From: Massilia horti | Lineage (GTDB): Bacteria > Pseudomonadota > Gammaproteobacteria > Burkholderiales > Burkholderiaceae_D | Assembly: GCF_004614195.1 (NCBI RefSeq) | Contig: NZ_SPUM01000023.1 | Coordinates: 1 to 64,000 of the forward strand | DNA length: 64,000 bases | Direction: 5' to 3' | Shown here: positions 41,526 through 50,856 of the stretch, one piece after another | How positions within the stretch are numbered: position 1 is the stretch's first letter | How the letters are laid out: each line of letters begins with the position of its first letter | The notes under the pieces: generated by a model | Told to the model about the DNA's origin: nothing | Database searches by the model: none | Seen by the model: only the letters and a program-made list of their open reading frames with translations | Made by a program: the position numbers and the translations under genes

Positions 41526-41572
41526 GGGATCCGCCGCGGATCAATTCGTAGGGGTTGCTGCGCGCGACTTTT

Positions 41573-44548
41573 CTACGGTGCCTTGTAGAATTCGGCCTCC
41601 ACGATCGAGAGCACGCCTTTCGGTGTCTGGTTCGCGCCGGTGTCTGCGATCGCCTGGTTGGCCACTTCCGTCAGTTTGATCGCATTGCGCTCGTCGGCCA
41701 CACCATCGAGCTCAATGCGAACCGTGCTGCCTTTGCGCGGCTTCAGGGGCAGGGTGACATATCCCAGGCTCTTGGGCGTCATGCCGCTGAAGACTTGCTC
41801 GCCATCGACCGAAACCTTGATCGGGTAGCTGCGCTCGCGCCAGCCGGACAGTTTTAACACCACCTCCGTCAACGTCGCAGGCTGTGCCAGGCGATAGGTG
41901 ATCGCCGGATGCCGATCGTCCGATTTGCTGGCCCAGAATGTGGTCTCATCGTCGTCGAACGATTTGCCGGCATTTTCAGTATTGCTCGACGCTTCGGCGC
42001 CTGCGACCGGCACCGCGACGCGCGATACCTTGAACGACGGCGTCGACGGCGTTGGGCCACGATCCAGATGCAGCGGCAGGCCGGCATCGGGCAATTGAGC
42101 CGAAAGGCCGCCTTCGACCTGTACCGGCTTGGACTCGAGCGTCAATTCGGCGCTCTTCAATCCATCGGCCGTGGCGCGCACTACGATTTTTCCGGGCTGG
42201 GTGGCGCTGCGCACCATAACCCGGTTAATTCCGCCTTCCACCGGCAGCGAGCGCGCCAGCACATAATTGTCGGGACCTTGCGCAATACCGCCGCGCCATT
42301 CGGCCGGCCCCTGCAGGTCGAAATGCACCATGTCGAGTGCGACCGGGTTGCGGCGGCCTTGCGCGTCTACCACTTCCACTTCCACCAGCGCCATGTCGGC
42401 ACCGTCCGCATGCAGTCCGACCGGCGACGTGATCGCCTTCAGGCGCAGCGCAGCGGGTGCGCCGGCGGTTGCCAGCGTGGTTTCGCACACGCGCTTGCCC
42501 TTGGCGTCGTAGCCAATCGCTTTCAGTTCGCCCGGCTGCCAGGCGACATCGTCGAACGTGAACAGGAAGCGTTCGCTTTGCCGTCCCTGGCCGAGCAGTT
42601 TGCCGTTCAGGTAAAGCTCGACCTTTTCGGCACTCGACACCACGGTGACCGGCTTGACCGTTCCGGGCGCATAGTTCCAATGGCCGATGATGTGCGCCCG
42701 CGGTTTTTCCACATCCACCCAGCCGTCCCACATTACCTGGTGGGCGAAATAGCCGTCCTTGGGAATGCGCATTGCGTCGACTTCGCCGCTGCGGCGGTAA
42801 TTTTCGGCGCCGCGATGGTGGGTGTTACTGTCCGAGAAAATGATGTTGACGCCGCCAGAGCTCACACGGGTGCCCGTGCCCGGCCGCTCGCGCCAATAGT
42901 CGTACCAGCGCTTGACGTTCTCGATCGCGTGCGAATCCTGGTTGCGGTTATATGGGCTGGCATCCTGGCCTTTGTGCAGCGGACCGTCGCCATCTTTGTG
43001 GAAGGGCGGGGTCAGGTTATCCCAGAATTTGCGTGCACCCTCGTCGCGCGAATATTCCATGGCCCACATCGGGATGCGCGCGCTCTTGTTAATGTACAGC
43101 ATTTCGCCGCCATATTCGGCCACTTGCTGGAGCTTTGCGCTGAGCATTTCGCGGCTGCCGGACGCGCGCCCGCCGTACGGATCGTACTGGTCGCGCAGCG
43201 CCTTCATTTCGCGCATGTGCTCTTCGCTCACGCCGCGGTTCCCGCTTTCATAGAAAATGATGCTGGGGTTGTTGCGGTTATAAATGACCGCATCGCGCAT
43301 GACGCTGATTCGCTGTTCCCAGCGGCGGCCCGTCACGTCGGCCTCCGAATCGCCGGCCGGCATGGCCTGCATCATTCCCAGGCGGTCGAATGATTCGATG
43401 TCCTGCTTCCACGGCGTCACGTGCATCCAGCGCACCAGGTTGGCATTGCTGGCCAGCGCCAGGCCATTGCTGTAGTCGCTCATCCAGGGCGGCACCGACA
43501 GGCCGATCGATGGCCATTCGTTCGACGTGCGCTGGGCATAGCCTTTCATCTGGATCACGCGGTCGTTCAGCTTGACCATGCCGTTGGCGAATTCGGTCTT
43601 GCGAAAGCCGGTGCGGGTGGTGACGCTGTCGACCGGCTTGCCATCGACCTTCAGGGTCGTGACCACGTCATACAAATAGCCGTAGCCCCAGCTCCAGAAA
43701 TTGAGGTTCTTGACCTTTGCGCTGGCCTTTACCACGCCGGTCGCACCCGGCGCCACCGACTGGGCAGGGGAGGTGAAGCGGGCGACTTCTTTGCCATCGC
43801 GGTCGCGGATCTGGACTTCATAGGTAAAGGCGCGGGTTTCGGAATATTCGTTTCGTACCTCCGATTCCGCCGAAATCGTGGCGCTGCGCCCGCGAATATC
43901 GAAGTCGCGCGCATAGACGTACACGCCGGTGGTGCCCAGCGTTGAGAACAGCGGCAGGGTCTGGTAAAGCTTGTCCACCAAATGCAGGCGCACATTCTTG
44001 GGCAAGCCACCATAGTTGGCGTTGAAATTCCTGTCGGCCCATTGGTATTTTTGGCCCGTCGCCTGCTCGCGATAATCCCAGCGGTTGTCGGTGCGTACCG
44101 CGATCACGTTCTCACCTGGCACCACCACATCGGTGATGTCGAAGCCGAATGCGGTAATGCCGTTCTCGTGCAGGCCGACGCGCTTGCCGTTGACATAGAC
44201 CTCCGCAGCCTGCCGCGCTCCCTCGAATTCGATGAAGACTTTTTGCCCGCGGCTTGCGGCAGGCAGGGTGAAATGCTTCCGGTACCAGGCGATGCCGGTC
44301 GAATGATCGACGATGTCCTTGGCGAACGCGTCGTCTTCATTCCATGCCCTTGGCAAGGTGATCTTTTTCCAGCTGCTGTCGTCAAATGCAGCCTGCGATG
44401 CATCAGTCGGGTCTGCCACCGCCAGGCGCCAGTCGGAGTTGAAGTTGTAAACGGACCTTGCAGCCTGGGCTCCGGTTACAAAGCACGATGAAATCAGGAC
44501 TGCAAGCGTGGCCGGAACCAGGCTTGACACGGGAATTCGAATCTTCAT
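41573..44548 (-). CDS. GH2-family glycoside hydrolase with C-terminal carbohydrate-binding domain
   Basis: A 991-residue exported enzyme (signal about residues 1-29). Domains in order: sugar-binding jelly roll (about 35-200), immunoglobulin-like domain, TIM barrel (about 310-590), DUF4982-like and Ig-like domains, and an F5/8 type C-like module at the end (ASSNTENAGKSFDDDETTFW, about 850-990). The nucleophile is probably Glu in PMWAMEYSRDEG. At the acid/base position the usual GNE reads NNPSIIFYESGNRGV, so the Glu is displaced or absent. The substrate may be a beta-galactoside, a beta-glucuronide or an arabinopyranoside. A LacI-type operator stands directly upstream. Confidence 0.88.
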   Translation of the reverse strand: MKIRIPVSSLVPATLAVLISSCFVTGAQAARSVYNFNSDWRLAVADPTDASQAAFDDSSWKKITLPRAWNEDDAFAKDIVDHSTGIAWYRKHFTLPAASRGQKVFIEFEGARQAAEVYVNGKRVGLHENGITAFGFDITDVVVPGENVIAVRTDNRWDYREQATGQKYQWADRNFNANYGGLPKNVRLHLVDKLYQTLPLFSTLGTTGVYVYARDFDIRGRSATISAESEVRNEYSETRAFTYEVQIRDRDGKEVARFTSPAQSVAPGATGVVKASAKVKNLNFWSWGYGYLYDVVTTLKVDGKPVDSVTTRTGFRKTEFANGMVKLNDRVIQMKGYAQRTSNEWPSIGLSVPPWMSDYSNGLALASNANLVRWMHVTPWKQDIESFDRLGMMQAMPAGDSEADVTGRRWEQRISVMRDAVIYNRNNPSIIFYESGNRGVSEEHMREMKALRDQYDPYGGRASGSREMLSAKLQQVAEYGGEMLYINKSARIPMWAMEYSRDEGARKFWDNLTPPFHKDGDGPLHKGQDASPYNRNQDSHAIENVKRWYDYWRERPGTGTRVSSGGVNIIFSDSNTHHRGAENYRRSGEVDAMRIPKDGYFAHQVMWDGWVDVEKPRAHIIGHWNYAPGTVKPVTVVSSAEKVELYLNGKLLGQGRQSERFLFTFDDVAWQPGELKAIGYDAKGKRVCETTLATAGAPAALRLKAITSPVGLHADGADMALVEVEVVDAQGRRNPVALDMVHFDLQGPAEWRGGIAQGPDNYVLARSLPVEGGINRVMVRSATQPGKIVVRATADGLKSAELTLESKPVQVEGGLSAQLPDAGLPLHLDRGPTPSTPSFKVSRVAVPVAGAEASSNTENAGKSFDDDETTFWASKSDDRHPAITYRLAQPATLTEVVLKLSGWRERSYPIKVSVDGEQVFSGMTPKSLGYVTLPLKPRKGSTVRIELDGVADERNAIKLTEVANQAIADTGANQTPKGVLSIVEAEFYKAP

Positions 44549-44571
44549 GGCGAACCCAAAAGTGAAAGGGA

Positions 44572-44589
44572 GTTGGTAGCGCTACCAAC
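44572..44589. promoter_or_regulatory. LacI/GalR-type operator (GTTGGTAGCGCTACCAAC)
   Basis: A perfect 18-bp palindrome with the central GCGC typical of LacI-family operators, 24 bp before the GH2 ATG. It probably overlaps the promoter or 5' leader and mediates repression relieved by a sugar. The regulator gene is not in the window. Confidence 0.8.
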
Positions 44590-44735
44590 GGATGCTATGT
44601 CCGTGATTTTCGCATGTCAACTCTTCTGACTCATTAATCAAGAGAATGATTGATGTGACATGGACTCGTCCACCAAGGACGAGCCCATGCACTACAGCGC
44701 CCCTCGTATTGCACAGGCAGGGCGTCGAGCCGCCG
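44590..44735. other. Gap between GH2 and the chemoreceptor
   Basis: About 145 bp holding the GH2 promoter region and the 3' end of the chemoreceptor transcript. The region around 44632-44650 is AT-rich. No gene was seen. Confidence 0.4.
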
Positions 44736-46391
44736 CTATGCCGCTTCCAGAAGCGGCTTGGCGTTGGCAGCAGCAGTTTGCGGTTGGGAAGCGAGGAGAT
44801 GGCGGTCGTGGGCAGGGCTCGCGCGCTGCGCCGGGGCCGCCTGGTGGCCGGCCAGGCGGAACACGCTGACCGCGCGCGACAGCTGCTCGGACTGTTCCTG
44901 CATGGCTTGCGCCGCCGCTGCCGCCTGCTCCACCAGCGCCGCGTTCTGCTGCGTGACGTTATCCATTTCCGACACGGCGCGGTTGACCTGCTCGATGCCG
45001 GCCGCCTGTTCCGACGTGGCGGCGCTGATCTCGTTCATGATGTCGCTGACGCGCTGGATGCTGTCCATCATCTCATCCATGGTGGTTCCCGCTGTGGCCA
45101 CCAGCTTGCTGCCCGCATCGACCTTGCCGACCGAATCGGTGATCAAATCCTTGATCTCCTTGGCCGCCGTGGCCGAGCGCTGGGCCAGGTTGCGCACTTC
45201 GCTCGCCACCACGGCAAAGCCGCGGCCCTGTTCGCCCGCGCGGGCTGCTTCCACGGCCGCGTTCAGGGCCAGGATATTGGTCTGGAAGGCGATGCCGTCG
45301 ATCACGCCGATGATGTCCGCGATCTTCTTCGACGAAGCGTTGATGGAGCCCATGGTTTCCACCACCTGCGCCACCACCGCGCCGCCCTTGCCGGCCACGG
45401 CCGCCGCAGTGGCGGCCAGCTGGTTGGCTTGCTTGGCGTTGTCGGCGTTCTGCTTCACGGTCGTCGTCAGTTCTTCCATCGATGACGCCGTTTCTTCCAG
45501 CGCGCTGGCCTGCTGCTCGGTGCGGGCCGACAGGTCCAGGTTGCCCGCCGCGATCTCGGACGAGGCGCCGCCGATGGCTTCGGTGCCGCCGCGCACTTCG
45601 CCGACGATCTTGACCAGGCTGTCGTTCATATTCTTCAGGGCTTGCAGCAGCTGGCCCGTTTCGTCGGTGCTATCGACTTCGATATGGCTGCTCAAATCGC
45701 CTGCCGCCACAGTGTTGGCCACCGTGACCGCGCGCTGTAGCGGCACCGTGATCGAGCGGACCAGCCACCAGCCGATGCCCACTGCCAGCGCCACCGCGGC
45801 CGCGCCCAGCACCAGCATCAGGGTCAGGCTGAAGCTGTAGGTGGAGGCGGCATCGGTTTTGTAATTGTCCATGCGCGTGAGCTGGAAAGCGGTCAGCTCC
45901 TCCATGACGGTCCCATAATTTTTGAACACGGGACGCAAATCCTGGTTCAGATAATCCTTCTGATCCTGCTCGCTGCCCGACTCGATCAGGGCCAGCAGGC
46001 GGTCCGCGCCCGCTTGGTAGCGTTGGTTCGCTTCCAGCACCCGGCCCAGGATTTCCTTGCCCTTGGGCAGATAGAGATTTTTCTTCAAATAGTCCAGCTT
46101 GGTGTCCAGCCTGCTGCGCGCTGCCATCAGTTCGGTGCGCTGCTTTTGGCGGTCCTCAGCGTTACTGTTCAACATCATGTTACGCAGGGCGATGGCGATG
46201 CCGTTGACGTCGTCCATCGATTGCGTGGCCCGAAGCGTTTTGGGCACGGCGTCATTGACGATGGCGGTGGTCGCGCTGTTGACGCGACCCAGCATGACAA
46301 TGCCGATGACGATGCACGCCATCATCAACAAGATCATCAGACTGGAATTGGCCGTCAGTCGCGTGCCTATCCGCATATTTGTGATTTTCAT
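44736..46391 (-). CDS. Methyl-accepting chemotaxis protein
   Basis: A 551-residue chemoreceptor. There are two membrane helices (about residues 16-36 and 191-211), a periplasmic four-helix-bundle ligand domain between them, a HAMP domain (about 212-265, [20 protein letters not shown]) and the conserved signalling hairpin ([20 protein letters not shown]). The C-terminus is Ala/Pro-rich and lacks the WEEF-type tail, so it may depend on other receptors for methylation. A perfect FNR-type site lies 63 bp upstream. Its place in the sugar-utilisation region suggests a sugar ligand, without direct evidence. Confidence 0.95.
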   Translation of the reverse strand: MKITNMRIGTRLTANSSLMILLMMACIVIGIVMLGRVNSATTAIVNDAVPKTLRATQSMDDVNGIAIALRNMMLNSNAEDRQKQRTELMAARSRLDTKLDYLKKNLYLPKGKEILGRVLEANQRYQAGADRLLALIESGSEQDQKDYLNQDLRPVFKNYGTVMEELTAFQLTRMDNYKTDAASTYSFSLTLMLVLGAAAVALAVGIGWWLVRSITVPLQRAVTVANTVAAGDLSSHIEVDSTDETGQLLQALKNMNDSLVKIVGEVRGGTEAIGGASSEIAAGNLDLSARTEQQASALEETASSMEELTTTVKQNADNAKQANQLAATAAAVAGKGGAVVAQVVETMGSINASSKKIADIIGVIDGIAFQTNILALNAAVEAARAGEQGRGFAVVASEVRNLAQRSATAAKEIKDLITDSVGKVDAGSKLVATAGTTMDEMMDSIQRVSDIMNEISAATSEQAAGIEQVNRAVSEMDNVTQQNAALVEQAAAAAQAMQEQSEQLSRAVSVFRLAGHQAAPAQRASPAHDRHLLASQPQTAAANAKPLLEAA

Positions 46392-46453
46392 AATTTCCTT
46401 ACATCAATAAAAATTACAGGCGTGATGTTACAAGGAAACATAGTTAAAGTTAA

Positions 46454-46467
46454 TTGATGTAGATCAA
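46454..46467. promoter_or_regulatory. FNR/Anr-type site (TTGATGTAGATCAA)
   Basis: A perfect TTGAT-N4-ATCAA palindrome 63 bp before the chemoreceptor start. It suggests oxygen- or redox-dependent expression. It also fits the TTGANNNANATCAA form of the T6SS boxes. Confidence 0.6.
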
Positions 46468-46522
46468 ACGATTTTATATTTACTCGGCGATAACAAAGCC
46501 GTCGAGAGCCGAAGCTGGCGTG

Positions 46523-46594
46523 CGATCGATACAAAAATCGAAATCGCATTTGTTGAAAAAGTGATTGTCTTGATCACGGCCGCACTCCTACCAT
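46523..46594 (+). promoter_or_regulatory. Shared arabinose-type promoter block before galM
   Basis: GATCGATACAAAAATCGAAA and the following GTTGAAAAAGTGATTG align with the block before the arabinonate dehydratase operon (AATCAATACATTTTTCGATA, CAAAAAATTGATTG). At the same 22-bp distance from TGATT stands TACCAT (46589-46594), comparable to TAGTAT in the other two promoters. The leader to GTG 46761 would be about 160 bases. Confidence 0.45.
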
Positions 46595-46760
46595 GACTGC
46601 CGCGGATGACATGACAAGCCCGGCTCAGGCCGTGCGAGCCTGTTTTCCGGACGTGCTACGATCACGGCATTTACAGACCCGGGCATGACGGCTTCATCCA
46701 TGCTGCCGATTGCAGCACCAGCATGCCGGTCTGTCTCGCGACTCTCTAAGGACCCAACCA

Positions 46761-47810
46761 GTGCAACCCGGTATCACGCAGGCGCCGTTCGGAAGGCTTC
46801 CCGGCGGCGAGCAAGTACAACTATTCACGCTCACCAATGCCAACGGCATGGTGGTGAAGATCACCAATTTCGGCGGCATCATTACCGAACTCCACGTGCC
46901 CGACCGCAATGGCGTACTGGCTGACGTGGTCCACGGTTTTGACACGCTGGAGGCCTACCGTACCGAAAGCCCATACTTCGGCGCCACCATCGGGCGCTAC
47001 GGCAACCGCATTGCGCGCGGCCGCTTCACTGAGGGCGGCAAGACCTACCAGCTGACGATCAACGACGGCCAAAACCACCTGCATGGAGGGACCAGGGGCT
47101 TTGACAAGGTGTTGTGGCAGGCCAGCGCGGCCGCCAACGCCCTCACGCTCACCCACCGCAGCCCGGACGGCGACCAGGGCTACCCCGGCAACCTGGATGC
47201 GACGGTCGTCTACAGCCTCACGGACGACAACGAGCTGGTGATGCGCCTGTCCGCCACTACCTCCCAGCCGACGCCGATCAACCTGACCCAGCACAGCTAC
47301 TTCAACCTGGCGGGCGACGGCGACATCCTCGACCATGAACTGACGATCGACGCCGACGCCTTCATCCCGATCGACGCCGAGTCGATTCCCCTGGGCGGCA
47401 CCGGGTTGGTGGCCGGCACGCCGTTCGACTTTCGCACCCCGCACGCCATTGGCGAGCGCATCGGCTACCCGGATACGCAACTGCGCCACGGCAGCGGTTA
47501 TGACCACTGTTACGTGCTCACCAAGCCGGCGCAGGGCGCGATGACCCGCGCTTTGCATGCGCGGCACCCCGGCTCGGGCCGGGTGCTCGAACTGTTCACC
47601 CAGGAGCCAGGCGTGCAGTTCTACAGCGGCAACTTCCTCGACGGCACCCTGACCGGCAAGGGCAGGACCTACATTTACCGCAGCGGCTTCTGCGCGGAGC
47701 CGCAGCACTTTCCCGACTCGCCGAACCATCCGGCGTTCCCCAACACCATCCTGCGGCCGGGTCAGGTCTACCAGACCGAATCCCGATACCGCTTCTCAGT
47801 GGAGAAATAA
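46761..47810 (+). CDS. galM: Aldose 1-epimerase (mutarotase)
   Basis: A 349-residue enzyme interconverting alpha and beta anomers. Conserved residues are present: YGNRIARGRF, the catalytic His in NLTQHSYFNLAG, and the catalytic Glu in FTQEPGVQFYSGNFLDG. GTG 46761 was chosen because AAGGA lies 8 bp upstream; the open frame begins earlier without a ribosome site. No signal peptide is evident from this start. It is 4 bp from the lactonase gene and supplies the correct anomer of L-arabinose or galactose for oxidation. Confidence 0.92.
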   Translation: MQPGITQAPFGRLPGGEQVQLFTLTNANGMVVKITNFGGIITELHVPDRNGVLADVVHGFDTLEAYRTESPYFGATIGRYGNRIARGRFTEGGKTYQLTINDGQNHLHGGTRGFDKVLWQASAAANALTLTHRSPDGDQGYPGNLDATVVYSLTDDNELVMRLSATTSQPTPINLTQHSYFNLAGDGDILDHELTIDADAFIPIDAESIPLGGTGLVAGTPFDFRTPHAIGERIGYPDTQLRHGSGYDHCYVLTKPAQGAMTRALHARHPGSGRVLELFTQEPGVQFYSGNFLDGTLTGKGRTYIYRSGFCAEPQHFPDSPNHPAFPNTILRPGQVYQTESRYRFSVEK

Positions 47811-47814
47811 GAAG

Positions 47815-48693
47815 ATGATGCAACTGCTTGTCGACGGCCAGAACGAGCTGGGCGAATGCGTGCTCTGGTGCGAGCGCACCGGCCGCGTGCTGTGGACCGA
47901 CATCCAGAACTCGGTACTGCATGCCCACACTCCCGCAACCGGCCAGACGCGCAGTTGGACAATGCCCGAACGCCTGTGCTCCTTCGCGCTGACCGACAGC
48001 GACGACCGCCTGCTGCTTGGCCTGGCGTCGGGACTTGCCTTCTTCGACTTCTCAAGTGGTGAAGTGACCCGCATCTGCGAAGTCGAAGCAGGCCTGAACA
48101 CGCGCCTGAACGACGGCCGCTGCGACCGCCAGGGCCGCTTCGTATTCGGCACCTTCAACCAGGACGACAGCCCCAAGGCGCCGGCCGGCAGCTACTACCG
48201 CCTGAACCACGACCTGACGCTCGACAAACTGCCGCTGGGCGGCGTGGCCATCGCCAACAGCATCTGCTTTTCGCCCGACGGGCGCACCATGTACTACGCC
48301 GATTCTGCCACTTTCACGATCCACTGCTGCGATTACCACCCCGAGACCGGCGAGGTCAAAGGCCAGCGCGTATTCGTGCCGCGCGAGGCGGCGCCGGGCG
48401 AGCCGGATGGCGCGGCGATCGACGCCGAAGGCTGCCTGTGGAGCGCGCGCTGGGGAGCAGGGCAGGTGATCCGGTTTGCGCCGGATGGTCGGGTCGACCG
48501 CGTGGTCGACGTGCCGGTGCCGCAGCCGAGCTGCGTGGCGTTCGGCGGCGAGCGGCTGGACGTGCTGTATGCCACCAGCGCGCGCCAGTGGATGACCGAT
48601 ACCCAACTTGCCGCGACCCCGCAAGCGGGCGGCCTGTTCCAGCTCACGCTCGACGTGCGCGGCCTGCCGGAGTCGCGCTTCAAGATCGCCTGA
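47815..48693 (+). CDS. SMP-30/gluconolactonase-family lactonase (likely L-arabinonolactonase)
   Basis: A 292-residue beta-propeller lactonase. The metal ligands can be placed: Glu in ELGECVLWCE, Asn in LNTRLNDGRCD, Asn in AIANSICFSPDG and Asp in GEPDGAAIDAEG. It hydrolyses sugar lactones to aldonates. It follows galM by 4 bp in one operon, and its promoter resembles those of the dehydratase operon and the ABC importer. L-arabino-gamma-lactone is therefore the likely substrate. Confidence 0.9.
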   Translation: MMQLLVDGQNELGECVLWCERTGRVLWTDIQNSVLHAHTPATGQTRSWTMPERLCSFALTDSDDRLLLGLASGLAFFDFSSGEVTRICEVEAGLNTRLNDGRCDRQGRFVFGTFNQDDSPKAPAGSYYRLNHDLTLDKLPLGGVAIANSICFSPDGRTMYYADSATFTIHCCDYHPETGEVKGQRVFVPREAAPGEPDGAAIDAEGCLWSARWGAGQVIRFAPDGRVDRVVDVPVPQPSCVAFGGERLDVLYATSARQWMTDTQLAATPQAGGLFQLTLDVRGLPESRFKIA

Positions 48694-48707
48694 CCATTTA
48701 AGGGAGG

Positions 48708-48828
48708 CGTAGGGGGCGCGGGGCCGCCGAGGACCTGTGCGCACGCGGTCAGCGCATGCCGGCTTGCGGCTACTGCTCCACTATGCTGCCTTCGCGAACC
48801 GCGTGCGCACTGGTGCGCACCCTACGAC
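48708..48828. repeat. Dispersed GTGCGCAC repeat
   Basis: Begins GTAGGGGGCGCGGGGCCGCC, contains CTGTGCGCACGCGGTCAGCG and ends CGTGCGCACTGGTGCGCACC-CTACG. It is a full-length copy lying between the lactonase and the dehydratase operon, and could form a long hairpin that ends the galM-lactonase transcript. Confidence 0.7.
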
Positions 48829-48892
48829 GTCTGCGCGCGAATCGGCTAAAGGATGGGCAGTCGTCATCGCGCGCAACCCCGCATTCACACAA

Positions 48893-48965
48893 CCAATCAA
48901 TACATTTTTCGATATCAAATTCGTCAAAAAATTGATTGGAAACATATCTCCCCGCAATTTAGTAT
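48893..48965 (+). promoter_or_regulatory. Promoter and operator of the arabinonate dehydratase operon
   Basis: TTGGAA (48936-48941), 18-bp spacer and TAGTAT (48960-48965) form a sigma-70-like promoter with a 20-25 base leader. CAAAAAATTGATTGGA (48925-48940) is identical to 58422-58437 before the ABC importer. CCAATCAAT (48893-48901) is an exact inverted partner of ATTGATTGG (48931-48939). These are candidate activator or repressor sites for a pentose-responsive regulator. Confidence 0.65.
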
Positions 48966-48992
48966 TCCTCCCAGAATAACGAGGAGGAAGGC

Positions 48993-50735
48993 ATGTCCGA
49001 GACAAAGAAGAAAACCCCGCTGCGCTCGGCCGCGTGGTTTGGCACCCAGGACAAGAACGGCTTCATGTACCGAAGCTGGATGAAGAACCAAGGCATCCCC
49101 GACCACGAATTCCAGGGCAAGCCGATCATCGGCATCTGCAATACCTGGTCCGAACTCACCCCCTGCAACGCCCACTTCCGCAAACTGGCCGAACACGTCA
49201 AGCGCGGCATTTTGGAAGCGGGCGGCTTCCCGGTTGAATTCCCCGTGTTCTCAAACGGCGAATCGAACCTGCGCCCGACCGCCATGCTCACCCGTAACTT
49301 GGCCAGCATGGACGTCGAAGAATCCATTCGCGGCAACCCAATGGATGGCGTGGTTCTGCTGGTCGGCTGCGACAAGACGACCCCGGCGCTCTTGATGGGC
49401 GCGGCGAGCGTGGACCTGCCGACCATCGTGGTCACGGGCGGCCCCATGCTCAACGGTAAACTGAATGGCAAGGACATCGGCTCCGGCACCGCCGTCTGGC
49501 AGTTGCACGAGCAGGCCAAGGCAGGCCAGATCACGATGCACGATTTCCTGTCCGCCGAAGCCGGGCACTCGCGCTCGGCCGGCACCTGCAACACGATGGG
49601 AACCGCCTCGACCATGGCCTGCATGGCCGAATCGCTCGGCACCTCGCTGCCGCACAACGCCGCTATTCCGGCGGTGGACGCACGCCGCTACGTACTGGCG
49701 CACCTGTCGGGCATTCGCATTGTCGAGATGGTGCACGAGGACCTGCGCCTGTCGAAGATCCTCAAGCGCGAGAACTTCGAAAACGCGATCCGCGTGAACG
49801 CCGCCATCGGCGGCTCGACCAACGCCGTGATCCACCTGAAGGCCATCGCCGGCCGCGTCGGCGTGCCGCTCGAGCTGGAAGACTGGACCAGGATCGGCAA
49901 GGGCACCCCGACCATCGTCGACCTGCTGCCGTCCGGCCGCTACCTGATGGAAGAGTTCTACTACGCCGGCGGCCTGCCGGGTGTGATCCGCCGCCTGGGC
50001 GATGGCAGCCTGCTGCCGCACAAGGACGCGCTGACCGTCAACGGCAAGACGCTGTGGCAGAACTGCGAAGACGCGCCGATCTACAACGACGAAGTGATCC
50101 GCAAGCTGGATAAGCCACTGATCGACGACGGCGGTATCTGCATCCTGCGCGGGAACCTTGCGCCGCGCGGCGCCGTGCTCAAGCCGTCGGCCGCATCGCC
50201 GCATTTGATGAAGCACCGCGGCCGCGCGGTTGTGTTCGAGGACTTCGACCACTACAAAGAGCGCATCGTCGATCCTGACCTCGATGTCGACGCCGACTCG
50301 ATCCTCGTGATGAAGAACTGCGGCCCCAAGGGATACCCGGGCATGGCCGAAGTCGGTAACATGGGCCTGCCGCCCAAGCTGCTGGCCCAGGGAATCACCG
50401 ACATGGTGCGCATTTCGGACGCTCGCATGAGCGGCACGGCATACGGCACGGTGGTGCTGCACGTGGCGCCGGAAGCGATGGCCGGTGGGCCGCTTGGGAT
50501 CGTAAAAGACGGCGACTGGATCGCGCTCGATTGCCGCGCAGGTTCGCTCGATATCGAGCTGACCATTGATGAGATCGCGCAGCGCCTGGCCGAGCGCGCG
50601 CGCAACCAGAAGCCGCTCGACAAAACCGGATACAAAGGGCTGTATCTGGACCATGTGCTGCAGGCCGACGAAGGATGCGACTTCGGCTTCCTGGTTGGCT
50701 GTCGCGGTTCCGAAGTGCCCAAGCATTCGCACTGA
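48993..50735 (+). CDS. IlvD/Edd-family dehydratase, likely L-arabinonate dehydratase
   Basis: A 580-residue iron-sulfur dehydratase. Cluster and Mg ligands are visible: ICNTWSELTPCN, VGCDKTTPALLMG and SAGTCNTMGTAST. The length and the SAAWFGTQDKNGFMYRSWMK opening fit sugar-acid dehydratases acting on arabinonate, not the branched-chain amino acid enzyme IlvD. It converts L-arabinonate to 2-keto-3-deoxy-L-pentonate. GAGGAGG precedes the ATG. It heads an operon with the FAH, SDR, GH97 and GH51 genes. Confidence 0.9.
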   Translation: MSETKKKTPLRSAAWFGTQDKNGFMYRSWMKNQGIPDHEFQGKPIIGICNTWSELTPCNAHFRKLAEHVKRGILEAGGFPVEFPVFSNGESNLRPTAMLTRNLASMDVEESIRGNPMDGVVLLVGCDKTTPALLMGAASVDLPTIVVTGGPMLNGKLNGKDIGSGTAVWQLHEQAKAGQITMHDFLSAEAGHSRSAGTCNTMGTASTMACMAESLGTSLPHNAAIPAVDARRYVLAHLSGIRIVEMVHEDLRLSKILKRENFENAIRVNAAIGGSTNAVIHLKAIAGRVGVPLELEDWTRIGKGTPTIVDLLPSGRYLMEEFYYAGGLPGVIRRLGDGSLLPHKDALTVNGKTLWQNCEDAPIYNDEVIRKLDKPLIDDGGICILRGNLAPRGAVLKPSAASPHLMKHRGRAVVFEDFDHYKERIVDPDLDVDADSILVMKNCGPKGYPGMAEVGNMGLPPKLLAQGITDMVRISDARMSGTAYGTVVLHVAPEAMAGGPLGIVKDGDWIALDCRAGSLDIELTIDEIAQRLAERARNQKPLDKTGYKGLYLDHVLQADEGCDFGFLVGCRGSEVPKHSH

Positions 50736-50759
50736 ATCATCGGCGTACTAAAGAAAGCA

Positions 50760-50839
50760 CGTCGTTCCCGCGCAGGCGGGAACCCATGCTGAGCGTCATT
50801 TCACGCTGCCTATGGGTCCCCGCCTGCGCGGGGACGACG
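50760..50839. repeat. REP-like double hairpin inside the operon
   Basis: CGTCGTTCCCGCGCAGGCGG-GAACCCAT and, after 25 bp, ATGGGTCCCCGCCTGCGCGG-GGACGACG form two short hairpins nested in one large imperfect palindrome. It fills the gap between the dehydratase stop and the FAH start. Such REP elements often protect upstream mRNA from 3' decay and would separate the expression levels of the two genes. Confidence 0.8.
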
Positions 50840-50856
50840 ATTGTTGGGAGACACTC

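Noticed and set aside
41909-43393. Long plus-strand open frame inside the GH2 gene
   Set aside because: Antisense to conserved GH2 domains and without a ribosome site or recognisable domain.
48993-50735. Branched-chain amino acid enzyme IlvD
   Set aside because: Length and opening sequence fit sugar-acid dehydratases, and all neighbours belong to pentose use.
50760-50839. Integron attC site
   Set aside because: No integron integrase, no attC core sequences and no cassette structure; the palindrome fits a REP element inside an operon.
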